Shown here: one piece after another, positions 26,680 to 35,409 of the stretch
Layout: each line of letters begins with the position of its first letter
Numbering within the stretch: the stretch's first letter is position 1
Origin: Mesorhizobium shangrilense
GTDB taxonomy: Bacteria > Pseudomonadota > Alphaproteobacteria > Rhizobiales > Rhizobiaceae
Assembly (NCBI RefSeq): GCF_040537815.1
Contig: NZ_JBEWSZ010000003.1
Location: forward strand, 186,001 to 250,000
Length of the DNA stretch: 64,000 nucleotides
Reading direction: 5' to 3'
Notes under the pieces: generated by a model
Told to the model about the DNA's origin: nothing
The model's input: only the letters and a program-made list of their open reading frames with translations
Database searches by the model: none
Made by a program: the position numbers and the translations under genes

Positions 26680-27098
26680 CCATCACCATCTACCACAACC
26701 CCGACTGCGGAACCTCGCGCAACACGCTGGCCCTCATCCGGCAGTCAGGCGAGGAGCCGGAGGTGATCGAATACCTGAAGACGCCGCCGTCGCGCGAAAA
26801 GCTGGTTGAGCTGATCGCGGCTATGGGTATGACCCCGCGCGAACTGCTGCGCGAGAAGGGTACGCCTTACGCGGAACTCGATCTGGGCAATCTCAAGTGG
26901 ACCGACGATGAAATTCTGGATTTCATGCTGGCGCATCCGATCCTGATCAATCGACCGATCGTGGTGACCCCGCTCGGCGTCGTTCTCGCGCGGCCTTCGG
27001 AAGCCGTCCTCGACTTCCTTCCCAATCCGGACATCGGCCCCTTCACCAAGGAAGACGGCGAAGTCGTCATCGACGCCGGGGGCAAGCGCGTTGCCTGA
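26676..27098 (+). CDS. arsC: arsenate reductase, glutaredoxin-dependent ArsC type
   Basis: A 140-residue protein of the ArsC/Spx thioredoxin-like fold. The active site is Cys11 in NPDCGTSRNT; downstream are VIEYLKTPPS, the LLREKGTPY segment and LINRPIVVTPLGVVLARP with the Arg residues that bind arsenate. Its ATG overlaps the aqpS stop (ATGA). Together with the phosphatase-type reductase this gives the operon two unrelated enzymes for one reaction, using thioredoxin and glutaredoxin respectively. Confidence 0.9.
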   Translation: MTITIYHNPDCGTSRNTLALIRQSGEEPEVIEYLKTPPSREKLVELIAAMGMTPRELLREKGTPYAELDLGNLKWTDDEILDFMLAHPILINRPIVVTPLGVVLARPSEAVLDFLPNPDIGPFTKEDGEVVIDAGGKRVA

Positions 27099-27159
27099 CG
27101 CAAGCCGGGCGTCGGAGGACACATTCCCAAACATCGACGAGGAACAGTTCCGGCCGATC

Positions 27160-27645
27160 GATGGCCTAGGCGCTGTTCGACGCGCCGGATTGGCTACGCC
27201 CGTGTGAGTAAGGGGACGAGCAATCGAACAAGGCGTAGGCGCGCGCTGTCCGAGGCCGGCCGTATGCGCGTGTTGGAAGAAGGCATCGGGCGGGTGCTGG
27301 GACCGGCCCGGCTGCGTCGTGTCCTCGATCACTTGCGCGATGGCATACGGTCGTCGTCTGGAAACTGGATCGTAAACTGAAGGTGCCGGGTTCTGGTTCG
27401 CAGGTCGTATGATGATGCAGAGGGTGGACTCGAACGTGTCATGATCCGGGAAAGGACCACGCGGTCTCGCCAAGGCACGGGCCGAAGTCAGGATCGGGGG
27501 ACGGCCCCAGAAAACTCGATCCGAAGAAACGCGGGGAAATTGCCGAAAGTGTCTTGTCGGGTCGCAAAAGCGGCGCCGAAATGGCTAGACTTTACGACGT
27601 GAGCGGACCGACTGCCTCACGTATCGTCGCCGAACATCGCCTAAC
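27160..27645 (+). pseudogene. serine recombinase (resolvase/invertase) remnant
   Basis: The 5' part reads RIGYARVSKGDEQSN and LRRVLDHLRDG (resolvase N-terminal catalytic region with Ser) through several frameshifts. The central part is missing, and the 3' part at 27510-27645 has the resolvase helix-turn-helix end, KRGEIAESVLSGRKSGAEMARLYDVSGPTASRIV. The last part is in frame with the next gene, which explains an apparent N-terminal extension of that gene. Confidence 0.8.
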
Positions 27646-27658
27646 CTGGAGATCCTCC

Positions 27659-29008
27659 ATGCCGACCAGTCATGACCTCAAAGGTCTGATGAAATTCCTC
27701 GCCCGCGATGAATGGCGCGAATGTTTCAAGGAGGTGTTTGAGGATCATTTCGGGCCGGCCCTCGATGCAGGAGACATGGAATTCGAGGACGTCGCCGAAA
27801 TCCTCGGCGACGATTGGGCCATGACGCTGTGGGGCTGCGCCTTCGAGGATTTCCTGACCCAGGACTTCGAGGTCCAGGGCGGCAACATTGTCGATGAATA
27901 TCTCAAGCGTCGCGGCTGGAAGGAAACCGCCCAAGCGAAGGCCTATATCAAAGCGCTGCGAACTTCCATCATGAGCTTGTACGAAGTCAGCGAGGTGATT
28001 CCAGGGACGTCGCTCATGGCGCGCGACCTTATCCGCGGCGGCGAGCCGATCGCCGTTAGCGAGGGGACGGCCACGAAAACGCTGAAGCAGTGGGACAGGA
28101 TCGCCGCTCGCATCGTGCCCCTCGGGGGTAAAAATGTCTTTGCAGGGGGATTGTTACCGTTCACACTGCAGGCCGCCGACGCGCTGTTCGATGGCCTGCG
28201 CCTGCTGTTCGGCAAAAAGAATGCGAAGAAGCTGCCGGCCATCAAGGATGAAGACCTGCAGGCAGCGGCCTCTATGTTCACTCTTTCATGGCTGTCCGAC
28301 ACCTTTGAGCGGACGATGGGGATGCCGTCAGTCCAGAATGCGGACGGGGACGATCTCGTATTCCACGATGTCCGGTTTCCGCTGGCAGCGGGGGTAGCGC
28401 AGAAGGACATTGCCTTGCAGGTGAACGCCATTCCCGGCATGTCGCAGGAAAACGGAAAATTCTGGAACTGGCTAGAAGAGAAACCCATGGGCAAGGGCGG
28501 ACACGGCGGCACGCTTTCTCTCGACACCACGATGGATAACGGTTCGCGCGTGCTGGGAAATGTCGAGATGAAGGGACGCTTCCTGCACCTGGCGACAAAT
28601 TCAGCAGAGCGCGCGGAAAAGGGAGCAGCCCTGATCCGGCAGGCTCTGGGTGATCTCGTCCGAACACCCCTCACCGAAATCCGCACTGTGAAGCAAATGA
28701 TGGCTGATCCTCCTGCCCGCATTCAGGCGGGCGCTCCATCCGATATCCCGCCCGAAGTCGCCGAGCAGGTCGTCCATCAGTTCCTGGATCGCCAATATCG
28801 TGAAACCCTTGACCAGCCGGTCGGCATGCTCGGCAACAAGACGCCACGTCAGGCTGCAAAATCAGCAGCCGGCCGCCAAGAAGTCGCCGAGTGGCTCAAA
28901 TATCTCGAAAACCAGTCCTCGAGGCAACCCGATCGGGCCAACCCGATGGCCACATATAGTTTCGAGTGGATGTGGCACGAACTTGGCGTCTTCGACCTTC
29001 GCCAGTAA
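27659..29008 (+). CDS. hypothetical protein with DUF2384-like C-terminus
   Basis: A 449-residue protein. I start at ATG 27659, which has GGAG eight bases ahead, because upstream in-frame residues belong to the resolvase remnant. Most of the protein is a soluble alpha-helical domain I do not recognise (AEILGDDWAMTLWGCAFEDFLTQDF, MSLYEVSEVIPGTSLMARDLI). The C-terminal 100 residues (FLDRQYRETLDQPVGMLGNKTPRQAAK, AEWLKYLENQ) resemble the MbcA/ParS/Xre toxin-binding domain or the tail of SEC-C-type proteins. No toxin partner (RES/Xre) lies alongside. Function unknown. Confidence 0.7.
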   Translation: MPTSHDLKGLMKFLARDEWRECFKEVFEDHFGPALDAGDMEFEDVAEILGDDWAMTLWGCAFEDFLTQDFEVQGGNIVDEYLKRRGWKETAQAKAYIKALRTSIMSLYEVSEVIPGTSLMARDLIRGGEPIAVSEGTATKTLKQWDRIAARIVPLGGKNVFAGGLLPFTLQAADALFDGLRLLFGKKNAKKLPAIKDEDLQAAASMFTLSWLSDTFERTMGMPSVQNADGDDLVFHDVRFPLAAGVAQKDIALQVNAIPGMSQENGKFWNWLEEKPMGKGGHGGTLSLDTTMDNGSRVLGNVEMKGRFLHLATNSAERAEKGAALIRQALGDLVRTPLTEIRTVKQMMADPPARIQAGAPSDIPPEVAEQVVHQFLDRQYRETLDQPVGMLGNKTPRQAAKSAAGRQEVAEWLKYLENQSSRQPDRANPMATYSFEWMWHELGVFDLRQ

Positions 29009-29093
29009 CCGCTACTGTATATATGCGTCGCAAATAATGTACTGAGGCTCGTGCGTATTCAAAGACAAGCGGATAAGCAGTTCCGCCGACTCA

Positions 29094-29311
29094 AATGAGC
29101 TTCGGCCGTTCCCGGTTAGCCGTTTCGCGCACGGGGTTATAGTCAATTTGCTGCGTCTTTTCGTGCAGTCCATAGGGGACGCACTGATAAGCAGTCTCGG
29201 AAAAGTTGATTGCCCAACCGTGAGTCAGATGGCCCCCTTCCGGAATGGGCAAGCCCATGACTTTGTCACCGGGGCTCAAAAGCGCGTGATAGACAGCCTG
29301 ATTGGCGGGCG
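29094..29311 (-). pseudogene. glyA: serine hydroxymethyltransferase fragment
   Basis: A minus-strand segment reads ANQAVYHALLSPGDKVMG, then GGHLTHGW, VNFS-like INFSETAY, VPYG, and IDY with RPKLI, an internal SHMT stretch upstream of the PLP lysine. Neither end continues into the rest of the gene. About 72 of some 430 residues remain. Confidence 0.85.
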
Positions 29312-29439
29312 AGCCTGAAAACCGTGAGGACTCTCACTTCTATGCGGTCGGGCAGACAAAGCCGTCCGACCAATGGAAGAAGACCGGCATCAGGTTCTCA
29401 ATAGACGAGGTACTGACGGTCTCGGGTTGCCTCAAGCAA

Positions 29440-29901
29440 TCAGGCAGCCTTGCGTTCCTTCAAAGCCTTCTCAAAGGCATCCCTGATCGGCTTGGACATG
29501 TCCTCGCCAGCCCTCATCATCACAACCTGGAGGCCCTTGGCCTGCTCGGCGGACTTTTCGACCTGCTTGCGCAGGAAAGCGGTCTGCAGTTCGATGAACT
29601 CGGACGGCGACTTCACTGCAACCAGTGCTTCGAGGTGCGTGAAGCTCGCTTCGGCATTGGCTCGCAGTGCGGCAAGCATCTTCAGGGACACGTCATTGCC
29701 GGTGGTCTTGACCGTTTCAAAGGTCGACTCAAAAGCCCTTTGTGTCGTTTCGGCGTCCGAACTCAATTTGGAAAATGCCTGCTTCGACTGTTCAAGGCCC
29801 TGGTCGACAACAGCGTGAACTTGCTCGGTAGCCTTGGACGGGTCGAAGGCAGGGAATTCGACGTTCTCGATCGTTTCGGTCTTGCCGGGGATCTTGGACA
29901 T
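29440..29901 (-). CDS. phasin family protein
   Basis: A 153-residue helical protein with AAGGATGG before its ATG. It has the phasin layout: a short N-terminus (ENVEFPAFDPSKATEQV), then long amphipathic helices (AFSKLSSDAETTQRAFESTFETVKTTG, EFIELQTAFLRKQVEKSAEQAK) and a Lys/Ala-rich end. Phasins coat polyhydroxybutyrate granules, which free-living rhizobia and some bacteroids accumulate. A related fragment exists at 6538. Confidence 0.85.
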   Translation of the reverse strand: MSKIPGKTETIENVEFPAFDPSKATEQVHAVVDQGLEQSKQAFSKLSSDAETTQRAFESTFETVKTTGNDVSLKMLAALRANAEASFTHLEALVAVKSPSEFIELQTAFLRKQVEKSAEQAKGLQVVMMRAGEDMSKPIRDAFEKALKERKAA

Positions 29902-30058
29902 TTTTCCATCCTTTTCCAGGGGGCGGCTTCAAAACAAAGCCGTGGCCTTCATGTACGAAACCGTCGCAACGGATTTATGAAGCCCACATGAATTTGCGTG
30001 AGCGGGCTGCGCCCGGCGTTGCGCAAATAGGGGTCGCCATTGTGTTCTGCATGCTGCC

Positions 30059-31510
30059 TCAACGCCAGAAGCGCCTCGTGTTGACAAAGACGCCGTGCGC
30101 TTCCGCGGCGTCCTCAAGAAGCTTGGACTTGTCTTCGGCGCTGAAGAGATCCTTCGCACCAGCCACATCCGAAAGCTCCAGCGCTGCCAACATATCGGGC
30201 GCGGTGGCGATATCGTTGAGGCTGCCGAGCTGATCCTGCAGGCCCTTCATCGCCTCGATGAACCGTCGATGGCGTTTGGCTTTCGCCTTGCTGTTGAAAA
30301 GCGGCTCGAAGAACTCCGCCGCATATCGCAGTTTCTTTGCGGCGATGCGAACTTCATGGCGGGTCTCGTCATTGGCATCGATGAGATTATTGCCGCCCTT
30401 CGCCACCTTTTTCCAAAATTTATCAAATACACCGGAGGCGAAATCCCTTGACGACAGCTCGTGCAACGCTGCGTCCGATCGGTCGGTTCGCCAGTCCCTG
30501 ATGGAAATCCACTCGGCGGCATCGATCATCAAGGAGCGGGCGCGCACCGAGGAGAGCGATGCTTCGACCGCCGCATAGGCGTCGTCGCGCGCGTCTTCAA
30601 GGCGGCTCGAAAGAGCGCTGCCGGAAGCGCGGCCGATCATCACGTCGATATTGCGTGCATCGCCAAGTTCCAAGGCGAGCCATTTCAATTCTTCTCGCAG
30701 TTGGTCGAAACGGCTGTCGTCAAACAGCGACTTGCAGATCGAGCAAAGGGAGCGCAGCCGTCGCAGCGACACACGAGCCTGGTGCAGGGCTTCGGCATCG
30801 CGGGACCACCCCAGTGCCGTTTCATTGAGACGAAACTGTTTGAGACAGGCCGCTGCGATGCGCGCGAAGGCCGTTGCCGCGTTCATCTTGGACGTGAGCG
30901 CGGTCGATGCCGATTTCTCAGCACCGGGCGCCGAGCCAAGCAGACGATAGCCCCGTTCCGCTTTGCTCAGCACCCCGAGATGCGCCGGCGTGATCAGGTC
31001 GACTTTCCGGGCGAGCGCAAACAGCGCTGTTGGAGAGCCCGCCTTCGTTTCCAACTCGATTTCGCAGAGCGGCGCCTCGCGATCGGCTGCAACGACCTTG
31101 CCAAGATCCAAAGCGACTTCGATCGTGGCGTCGCCATCAATCACATTCCAACGATGCCGTTTGACATGAACCTCGAACAAGGGCGCGAGCTTTGGGCCAG
31201 CCCCTGCAAGCAGGTCTCGGATCTGCGGATCGTCAAGTATCGGCGTATCGCCGGCGACCGGTCGCTCCCATTCGTCGCGTGTGAACGATCCAGCCGCGGC
31301 GCCATCGCCGGCTTTGACGGTTTGTGTCCGTTCATTTCCCGATTGCCGAATGCGAAGCGACAGGCCGCGCTTGGACAGTTCCCATCCGGGGGTGTCGAAA
31401 TAGATGGATCTCTGCTGAAGAATGGCGGGCGAGGATCCGAACGGATTTTTCTTCAGGAGCGACCTCGCACCCGACCGCGAAAGCTCGAGCTTCAGTTCCG
31501 TTTCCTGCAT
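30059..31510 (-). CDS. CYTH-CHAD domain protein (inorganic triphosphatase-like)
   Basis: A 483-residue protein. The start at 31510 follows GAGGAC, and an upstream in-frame extension is Arg-rich junk. The N-terminal CYTH domain has the signature ETELKLEL (ExExK) and paired charged strands (RSIYFDTPGWELSKRGLSLRIR, CEIELETK), which form the metal-tripolyphosphate tunnel. From residue 210 the CHAD domain shows its His/Arg-rich helices (ALHQARVSLRRLRSL, RHEVRIAAKKLRYAAEFF). Such proteins hydrolyse tripolyphosphate and bind polyphosphate. It stands alone. Confidence 0.9.
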   Translation of the reverse strand: MQETELKLELSRSGARSLLKKNPFGSSPAILQQRSIYFDTPGWELSKRGLSLRIRQSGNERTQTVKAGDGAAAGSFTRDEWERPVAGDTPILDDPQIRDLLAGAGPKLAPLFEVHVKRHRWNVIDGDATIEVALDLGKVVAADREAPLCEIELETKAGSPTALFALARKVDLITPAHLGVLSKAERGYRLLGSAPGAEKSASTALTSKMNAATAFARIAAACLKQFRLNETALGWSRDAEALHQARVSLRRLRSLCSICKSLFDDSRFDQLREELKWLALELGDARNIDVMIGRASGSALSSRLEDARDDAYAAVEASLSSVRARSLMIDAAEWISIRDWRTDRSDAALHELSSRDFASGVFDKFWKKVAKGGNNLIDANDETRHEVRIAAKKLRYAAEFFEPLFNSKAKAKRHRRFIEAMKGLQDQLGSLNDIATAPDMLAALELSDVAGAKDLFSAEDKSKLLEDAAEAHGVFVNTRRFWR

Positions 31511-31704
31511 GATGATGTCCTCGGCGCAGCGTCGCTTCACGGCAATCGAAGGAACGCCACCCGCATGGTGCGTCACGAGACTGTCACAATCAACCGCCCG
31601 CCTCGACCAACTGCGGCCGGACCTCAAGCCGGCAGACAATGCGCGAGCCGGAACCACACTTCTCAGTCCTCGTTCATCCGATGATGCACGAGAAGGACAC
31701 AGAG

Positions 31705-31890
31705 ATGGCCATCAAAGAAAAGAAAGAAAAGAAGGAGGCGAGCCGCGTGGTGAAGGGGCAAGAGCTGGAGGTAGAGCACCTGACGGAAATTGCCGACGTC
31801 TGGCCGAAACAAGCGCGCGCTTTGTTGCGTAAACATGGTGCCGACTGGACCAAGCTCAAAGACGAAGCCGAAGATTTGAAGGAAGACTGA
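31705..31890 (+). CDS. small charged hypothetical protein
   Basis: A 61-residue, Lys/Glu-rich protein starting MAIKEKKEKKEAS with AAGGA nine bases upstream. The C-terminal half, WPKQARALLRKHGADWTKLKDEAEDLKED, is amphipathic helix. It resembles the small helical stress-type proteins common in Rhizobiales, but no named family is certain. Confidence 0.55.
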   Translation: MAIKEKKEKKEASRVVKGQELEVEHLTEIADVWPKQARALLRKHGADWTKLKDEAEDLKED

Positions 31891-32043
31891 AACTCACGGC
31901 GCGGTTTCTTCTCTATCTCTCCGCTCCATTGCGGATCGGCACTGCCCCACCTGGCTGGTTAACACCCTTCTGGCGAAGGCCGCTTTCGCCCGTATGAGAC
32001 AGCCGGCCTGCCGGAACGTGCGCTGGCGAGGCTGCCATGTAAC

Positions 32044-32352
32044 GTGAATTTAGTTTCAGCTAATAAAGGCGCTCTGCTAGACATGCTAGTGGGGAGCCAA
32101 GGGACGGAGCGTTTCCTGATGGATGCAACCGAATTGCAGGCGATCGGCGACACTCTGATGCGGATCGTGGCGCCTGATATGACGCCCAGGCAATTGATCA
32201 AGGCGGCACGGAAAGAGCACCCGAACGCGTCAAAGAAAGACATCGCCCGCGCGGCGTTCTTTTCGATTATCGCCAATGCCGACCAGGACCACGGAAAGGT
32301 CAAAAACCTACAGGCGTTCGCCATAGCCGAGCGTGTAGACGACGGCTCTTGA
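32044..32352 (+). CDS. hypothetical protein
   Basis: Up to 102 residues; an internal ATG at 32080 is an alternative start. The core MTPRQLIKAARKEHPNASKKDIARAAFFSII, with a short tail, looks like a compact helical protein found in rhizobial islands. No motif suggests a reaction. Confidence 0.5.
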   Translation: MNLVSANKGALLDMLVGSQGTERFLMDATELQAIGDTLMRIVAPDMTPRQLIKAARKEHPNASKKDIARAAFFSIIANADQDHGKVKNLQAFAIAERVDDGS

Positions 32353-32367
32353 TCAGAGCATGGCGCT

Positions 32368-32568
32368 TTGCGTCCAACCAATGCCGACCGAAGAGTAATC
32401 CGCGAACAACAGATTGAGGTTTGCCGCGACATGATCGCATGGGAAGCGTCACACAATTGGGGCGATGCCGTTCCACTCGCGCATTTCTCTGCCGATATCA
32501 TTGAGGAATACAAGCGCCTGATCGCAACTTATCGCGGACGGGCTGAGAAACCTCGACACAGCGAATGA
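32368..32568 (+). CDS. small hypothetical protein, start uncertain
   Basis: An open frame of 66 codons begins with TTG. The segment VIREQQIEVCRDMIAWEASHNWGDAVPLA looks like real protein. No clear ribosome site precedes it, so it could start elsewhere. Confidence 0.35.
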   Translation: MRPTNADRRVIREQQIEVCRDMIAWEASHNWGDAVPLAHFSADIIEEYKRLIATYRGRAEKPRHSE

Positions 32569-32632
32569 AACAGGCGTCGCGCGAGAGGCCGAACTCTTAT
32601 ACGCGTTACCGCAATGCATTGGAGAAAGCCGC

Positions 32633-32845
32633 GTGCCGTCGATATCCTTCAAGAAGGACATTCAGATACCGCTACAGCATCTTGCTGCCGCGACCTTGGT
32701 CCATTGGCAGGAGATCCCCGAAGCGGTGCGCAGCGCGATTGTCGAGACGGCGAAAAGCGGTGCATTCCCCGACCTGCCACGCACCACCTCATTGCAGGAA
32801 CAAATCGCGCGGCTTGTCCGCTACAGCGGGGAGAACCGCGACTAG
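32633..32845 (+). CDS. small hypothetical protein
   Basis: A 70-residue product, GTG start. It is helical and acidic-neutral (DIQIPLQHLAAATLVHWQEIPEAVRSAIVE). No family recognised. Confidence 0.35.
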   Translation: MPSISFKKDIQIPLQHLAAATLVHWQEIPEAVRSAIVETAKSGAFPDLPRTTSLQEQIARLVRYSGENRD

Positions 32846-32923
32846 TGCCACCCGACCTAGAGGCAAAAGAAGCGCCGGCTGCCGCATGCCTAATCCAGCG
32901 CTACAGCAAATGCGCTGTTCAGT

Positions 32924-33028
32924 ATGGTAGAGAAGGCACTTTTCTGCACCAGTTGCGGCCATGCCGGGCCGGTCAGGCTGAAGATTCACAAGCTGCCAAG
33001 AAAATTGCAGGGGCAAGATTGCGATTAG
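32924..33028 (+). CDS. 34-residue CxxC peptide
   Basis: A very short frame, MVEKALFCTSCGHAGPVRLKI with a basic tail. A single zinc-knuckle-like CTSC is present. The ribosome site is weak, so it may be spurious. Confidence 0.2.
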   Translation: MVEKALFCTSCGHAGPVRLKIHKLPRKLQGQDCD

Positions 33029-33303
33029 TGAGCGATCTGGTTAGGCGGTACTCACCAAAAGCGCGAGAATGACGGAAAATAAGGGCATCTAGGGATTGAA
33101 TTGGCGGAGCGAGTGTCAGCCGACAGTCTGTGTCTGCTTTGGGTCTTGGTCGTTAAAAAATCGTATTTACGCGGGAGTTGCGCAGAATCTCTTGCTACGG
33201 CTGCCAAAGAACCTCGTCTTGCTGCAGTCGGATCCTACGACGTGATGCAATCTTGGAAGATGTCCTATCTCTCTGCGACCGGTGCGTTCTCAAACAGCCA
33301 GGA

Positions 33304-33615
33304 TCAAGGGTTCCCTACCCCAGACCGCATCCGCCCAACAATTCGATGCTCATCGCCTGAGAGCATCCCGGCAACGCTCTTCACGCTCACAATGGGATTT
33401 GCAACCGCTGAAGTCATGGCTTCTGCTCTCAGATGATCGGCAATCAACGCCGAAATCTCGCCTGCCGGCTTCGGCCTGCTGATGAGGAATGACGGGCCGT
33501 CGTGGATGCGAATGAGGTCACGAAGGGTAGTTACACCTTCGCTTGCATTGCCGGCGGGATTCCACAGGCGATGCCCCTTTTCCGATAGTACGCGGATCCG
33601 ACGCAGACCTGACAT
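33304..33615 (-). CDS. hypothetical protein
   Basis: A 103-residue product beginning MSGLRRIRVLSEKG with GGAGG seven bases ahead, which settles the start. It is soluble with no clear domain; LRDLIRIHDGPSFLIS and ALIADHLRAEAM are its ordered-looking parts. Confidence 0.5.
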   Translation of the reverse strand: MSGLRRIRVLSEKGHRLWNPAGNASEGVTTLRDLIRIHDGPSFLISRPKPAGEISALIADHLRAEAMTSAVANPIVSVKSVAGMLSGDEHRIVGRMRSGVGNP

Positions 33616-33849
33616 GCTGCTTTCCTCCCGTCGTTCCATTGATCGCGATATCACCCACCACATGAGGTGTTGGTCGGCAGTTCCTGCCGCCTCGCTACGA
33701 AGTGGTTCAAAACTCGTGCCAATTTGGCTGATCGAGCCGAAAAAGAAATGATGTGATTGCTTTTCAGCTATTTACCCTGAGGCCCAACAAGGATGGCTAA
33801 ATAAGCCTGTGTCGCGGATCCGACAGGAGGTGTCCCGAAGGAGTTAAAA

Positions 33850-34030
33850 GAAACGACATCGTAAAGTCATCGCGTCGGGCATGTCGATGGCCAATGGGGT
33901 CGCGAATTTCGGCAGCAGCCGTGAGGTGAGCGTATCACCAGTGAGGTCCAGCCAATCTCGGGCGCTTCGATTACACCATCGGTAAAGAGCGTCAGCATGT
34001 CGGTGAAGGTGATTGTGCAGGCTGAGGCCT
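33850..34030 (-). pseudogene. possible PP2C/SpoIIE phosphatase scrap
   Basis: One minus-strand stretch reads MLTLFTDGVIEAPE, which resembles the GDxLLLYTDGVxEA motif of PP2C-type phosphatases. Nothing else of the gene is present. The space from 33616 to 34065 has no other feature. Confidence 0.3.
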
Positions 34031-34065
34031 TCGTCGATTCAGGACAAGATCAAGTTCATTTGTAG

Positions 34066-34334
34066 TTGGATTTGCGTAGATTATAGGGGCCCTTGTTGGT
34101 CAACCCGCTGTGATGTCCGGAAATATTTGGCATTTCGCGGGGTTTACCAGTCCGGAATTTTGGGTCGCTGGTGGCTGGCCTATGCGATTGAAAACAGGAG
34201 AGTTTTTTGGCTGAGGGCAGGGGTTTCCGATCTTAAGACCGAGTTTACCAATGGCCTCAATGACAGTTTATTCTGGATTGGCATTAAGTGATTGGATTTG
34301 CGTAGAATATAGGCGCCCTGTTGGTGAACCCGCT
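34066..34334. repeat. 44-base direct repeat pair, probable Mu-like end sites
   Basis: TTGGATTTGCGTAGA and the following 28 bases at 34066-34109 recur with few changes at 34292-34334. Both copies end in TTGGTNAACCCGCT. By position outside a Mu-type repressor and transposase they are candidate transposase end-binding sites. Confidence 0.6.
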
Positions 34335-34382
34335 CACGGTCGGCAACGGATTGGTTAACCCAAGACGACAGATTGGTAAACC
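34096..34382. promoter_or_regulatory. operator array TTGGTNAACC
   Basis: Four copies of TTGGTNAACC occur on the plus strand at 34096, 34321, 34351 and 34373, each with a different N. Two close variants lie in reverse orientation at 34141 and 34242. The array sits beside the repressor gene end. The unit is a near palindrome (GGTNAACC), suited to a dimeric phage repressor. Confidence 0.6.
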
Positions 34383-34391
34383 GGAGCAGCC

Positions 34392-34643
34392 CTATCGACC
34401 AAGGTTCATCTCTGCGCTTTCACTGTCGCCATTAAGCAGGTATTCGAGCGACAATCGGGACCAGCGTGCGACGAATATCGCTTCCCTATATGGAACTGAA
34501 TTTGCGCGCCTTCGGTTGGACAGGCTCTGACGTGAAGTTCCCAACCACCATGCTAACTCAGCATCGGTTTCGCAACCCATAGCCTCCTCAATCCGGTCGA
34601 ACACGCTCGACGCATTAAGGTGCTCCTTTGGCCAATAGCCCAT
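34392..34643 (-). CDS. phage CI-type repressor (helix-turn-helix)
   Basis: An 83-residue protein. VFDRIEEAMGCETDAELAWWLGTSRQSLSNRRRANSVPY matches the bacteriophage CI repressor helix-turn-helix domain, and ISLDWLL-like LSLEYLLNGD ends it. It is divergent from the MuA-like gene and next to the operator array, as in a Mu-like lysogeny region. The C-terminal oligomerisation domain is absent, as in short repressors. Confidence 0.75.
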   Translation of the reverse strand: MGYWPKEHLNASSVFDRIEEAMGCETDAELAWWLGTSRQSLSNRRRANSVPYREAIFVARWSRLSLEYLLNGDSESAEMNLGR

Positions 34644-34794
34644 CTACAGCCTCGCGAAACGAATTGCGGCCAATGGCTGGGGCTCCATAGGGCTTCCTCA
34701 GGCTGCGTGGCGATGCAAGGTGTGGTTGTCACGACAGATATAATTCCAGCTGCTAGTCGGTGGTTTCCGTTCCGCCGCTAGGGACTAGCGCACG

Positions 34795-35253
34795 ATGTCG
34801 AGGAAAGAGTTCGTGCCACTCAATTTGCTCGCCAAGTTGGCAGGAATCTCTCGGCAGGCAGTTTGGAAGGCCTGCCAGTGTGGCAACTGGCGAGGGCACT
34901 CCCTGGAGGTGCGCGTTGTTCAGGGTAAGGGTGGCAACGCGGCGGGGAAGCAGTATCTCGTCAGTTTGACTTCCCTCCCACCCGAGTTGCAACTCCGGTT
35001 AAAGCCCATTGAAACGCCGGTTCAAAACCGTCCGAAGCCGATTGCCAGCCGAAGCCGGCACGGCCGAGCGGATAAAGGCAAGAAACGCGTAGTCATCAGT
35101 CGGCAGTGGGATGCTTTGGTACCGTTCGACGCTGGCACAAAGGCCAAAATTGCAGAGGACCTAAAACAGGAAATCCGAGGGCTCTTGGCAACCGGCGCAG
35201 TGGAACTCAACGGCGACCTGTGCCGGGTTGCCCCATCCCATCACAACGTCTGA
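34795..35253 (+). pseudogene. Mu-like transposase A, N-terminal part only
   Basis: The 152-residue frame starts MSRKEFVPLNLLAKLAGISRQ and shows the Mu-type DNA-binding domain (VWKACQCGNWRG, LEVRVVQGKGGNAAGKQYLVSLTSLPPELQ). A full transposase has some 650 residues, so the catalytic DDE core is missing. After a short tail (VAPSHHNV) the sequence changes to the region next to the gibberellin operon. Confidence 0.75.
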
Positions 35254-35378
35254 CAATTTCACTACTCTTTCCTTCGCGGGCCGCCCAACGCCCAACGGCA
35301 GCTCCCGCGCATCGAACCTCCTCGCCAAGGTGGATCAGTAGTCTATCTTTGGCATAGGTATTTCAGCAGCCTGCTGGG

Positions 35379-35400
35379 CGCCCGCCGCCACGTGCGGGCG
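35379..35400 (-). terminator. hairpin after the gibberellin operon
   Basis: CGCCCGC and GCGGGCG are separated by eight bases and lie ten bases beyond the stop of the last operon gene. There is no strong T-run on the minus strand, so this is a weak terminator candidate. Confidence 0.35.
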
Positions 35401-35409
35401 ACGCCGGCA

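Noticed and set aside
34013..34291. 92-codon frame in the Mu-like left end
   Set aside because: It covers the direct repeats and operator copies, has no ribosome site and no family resemblance.
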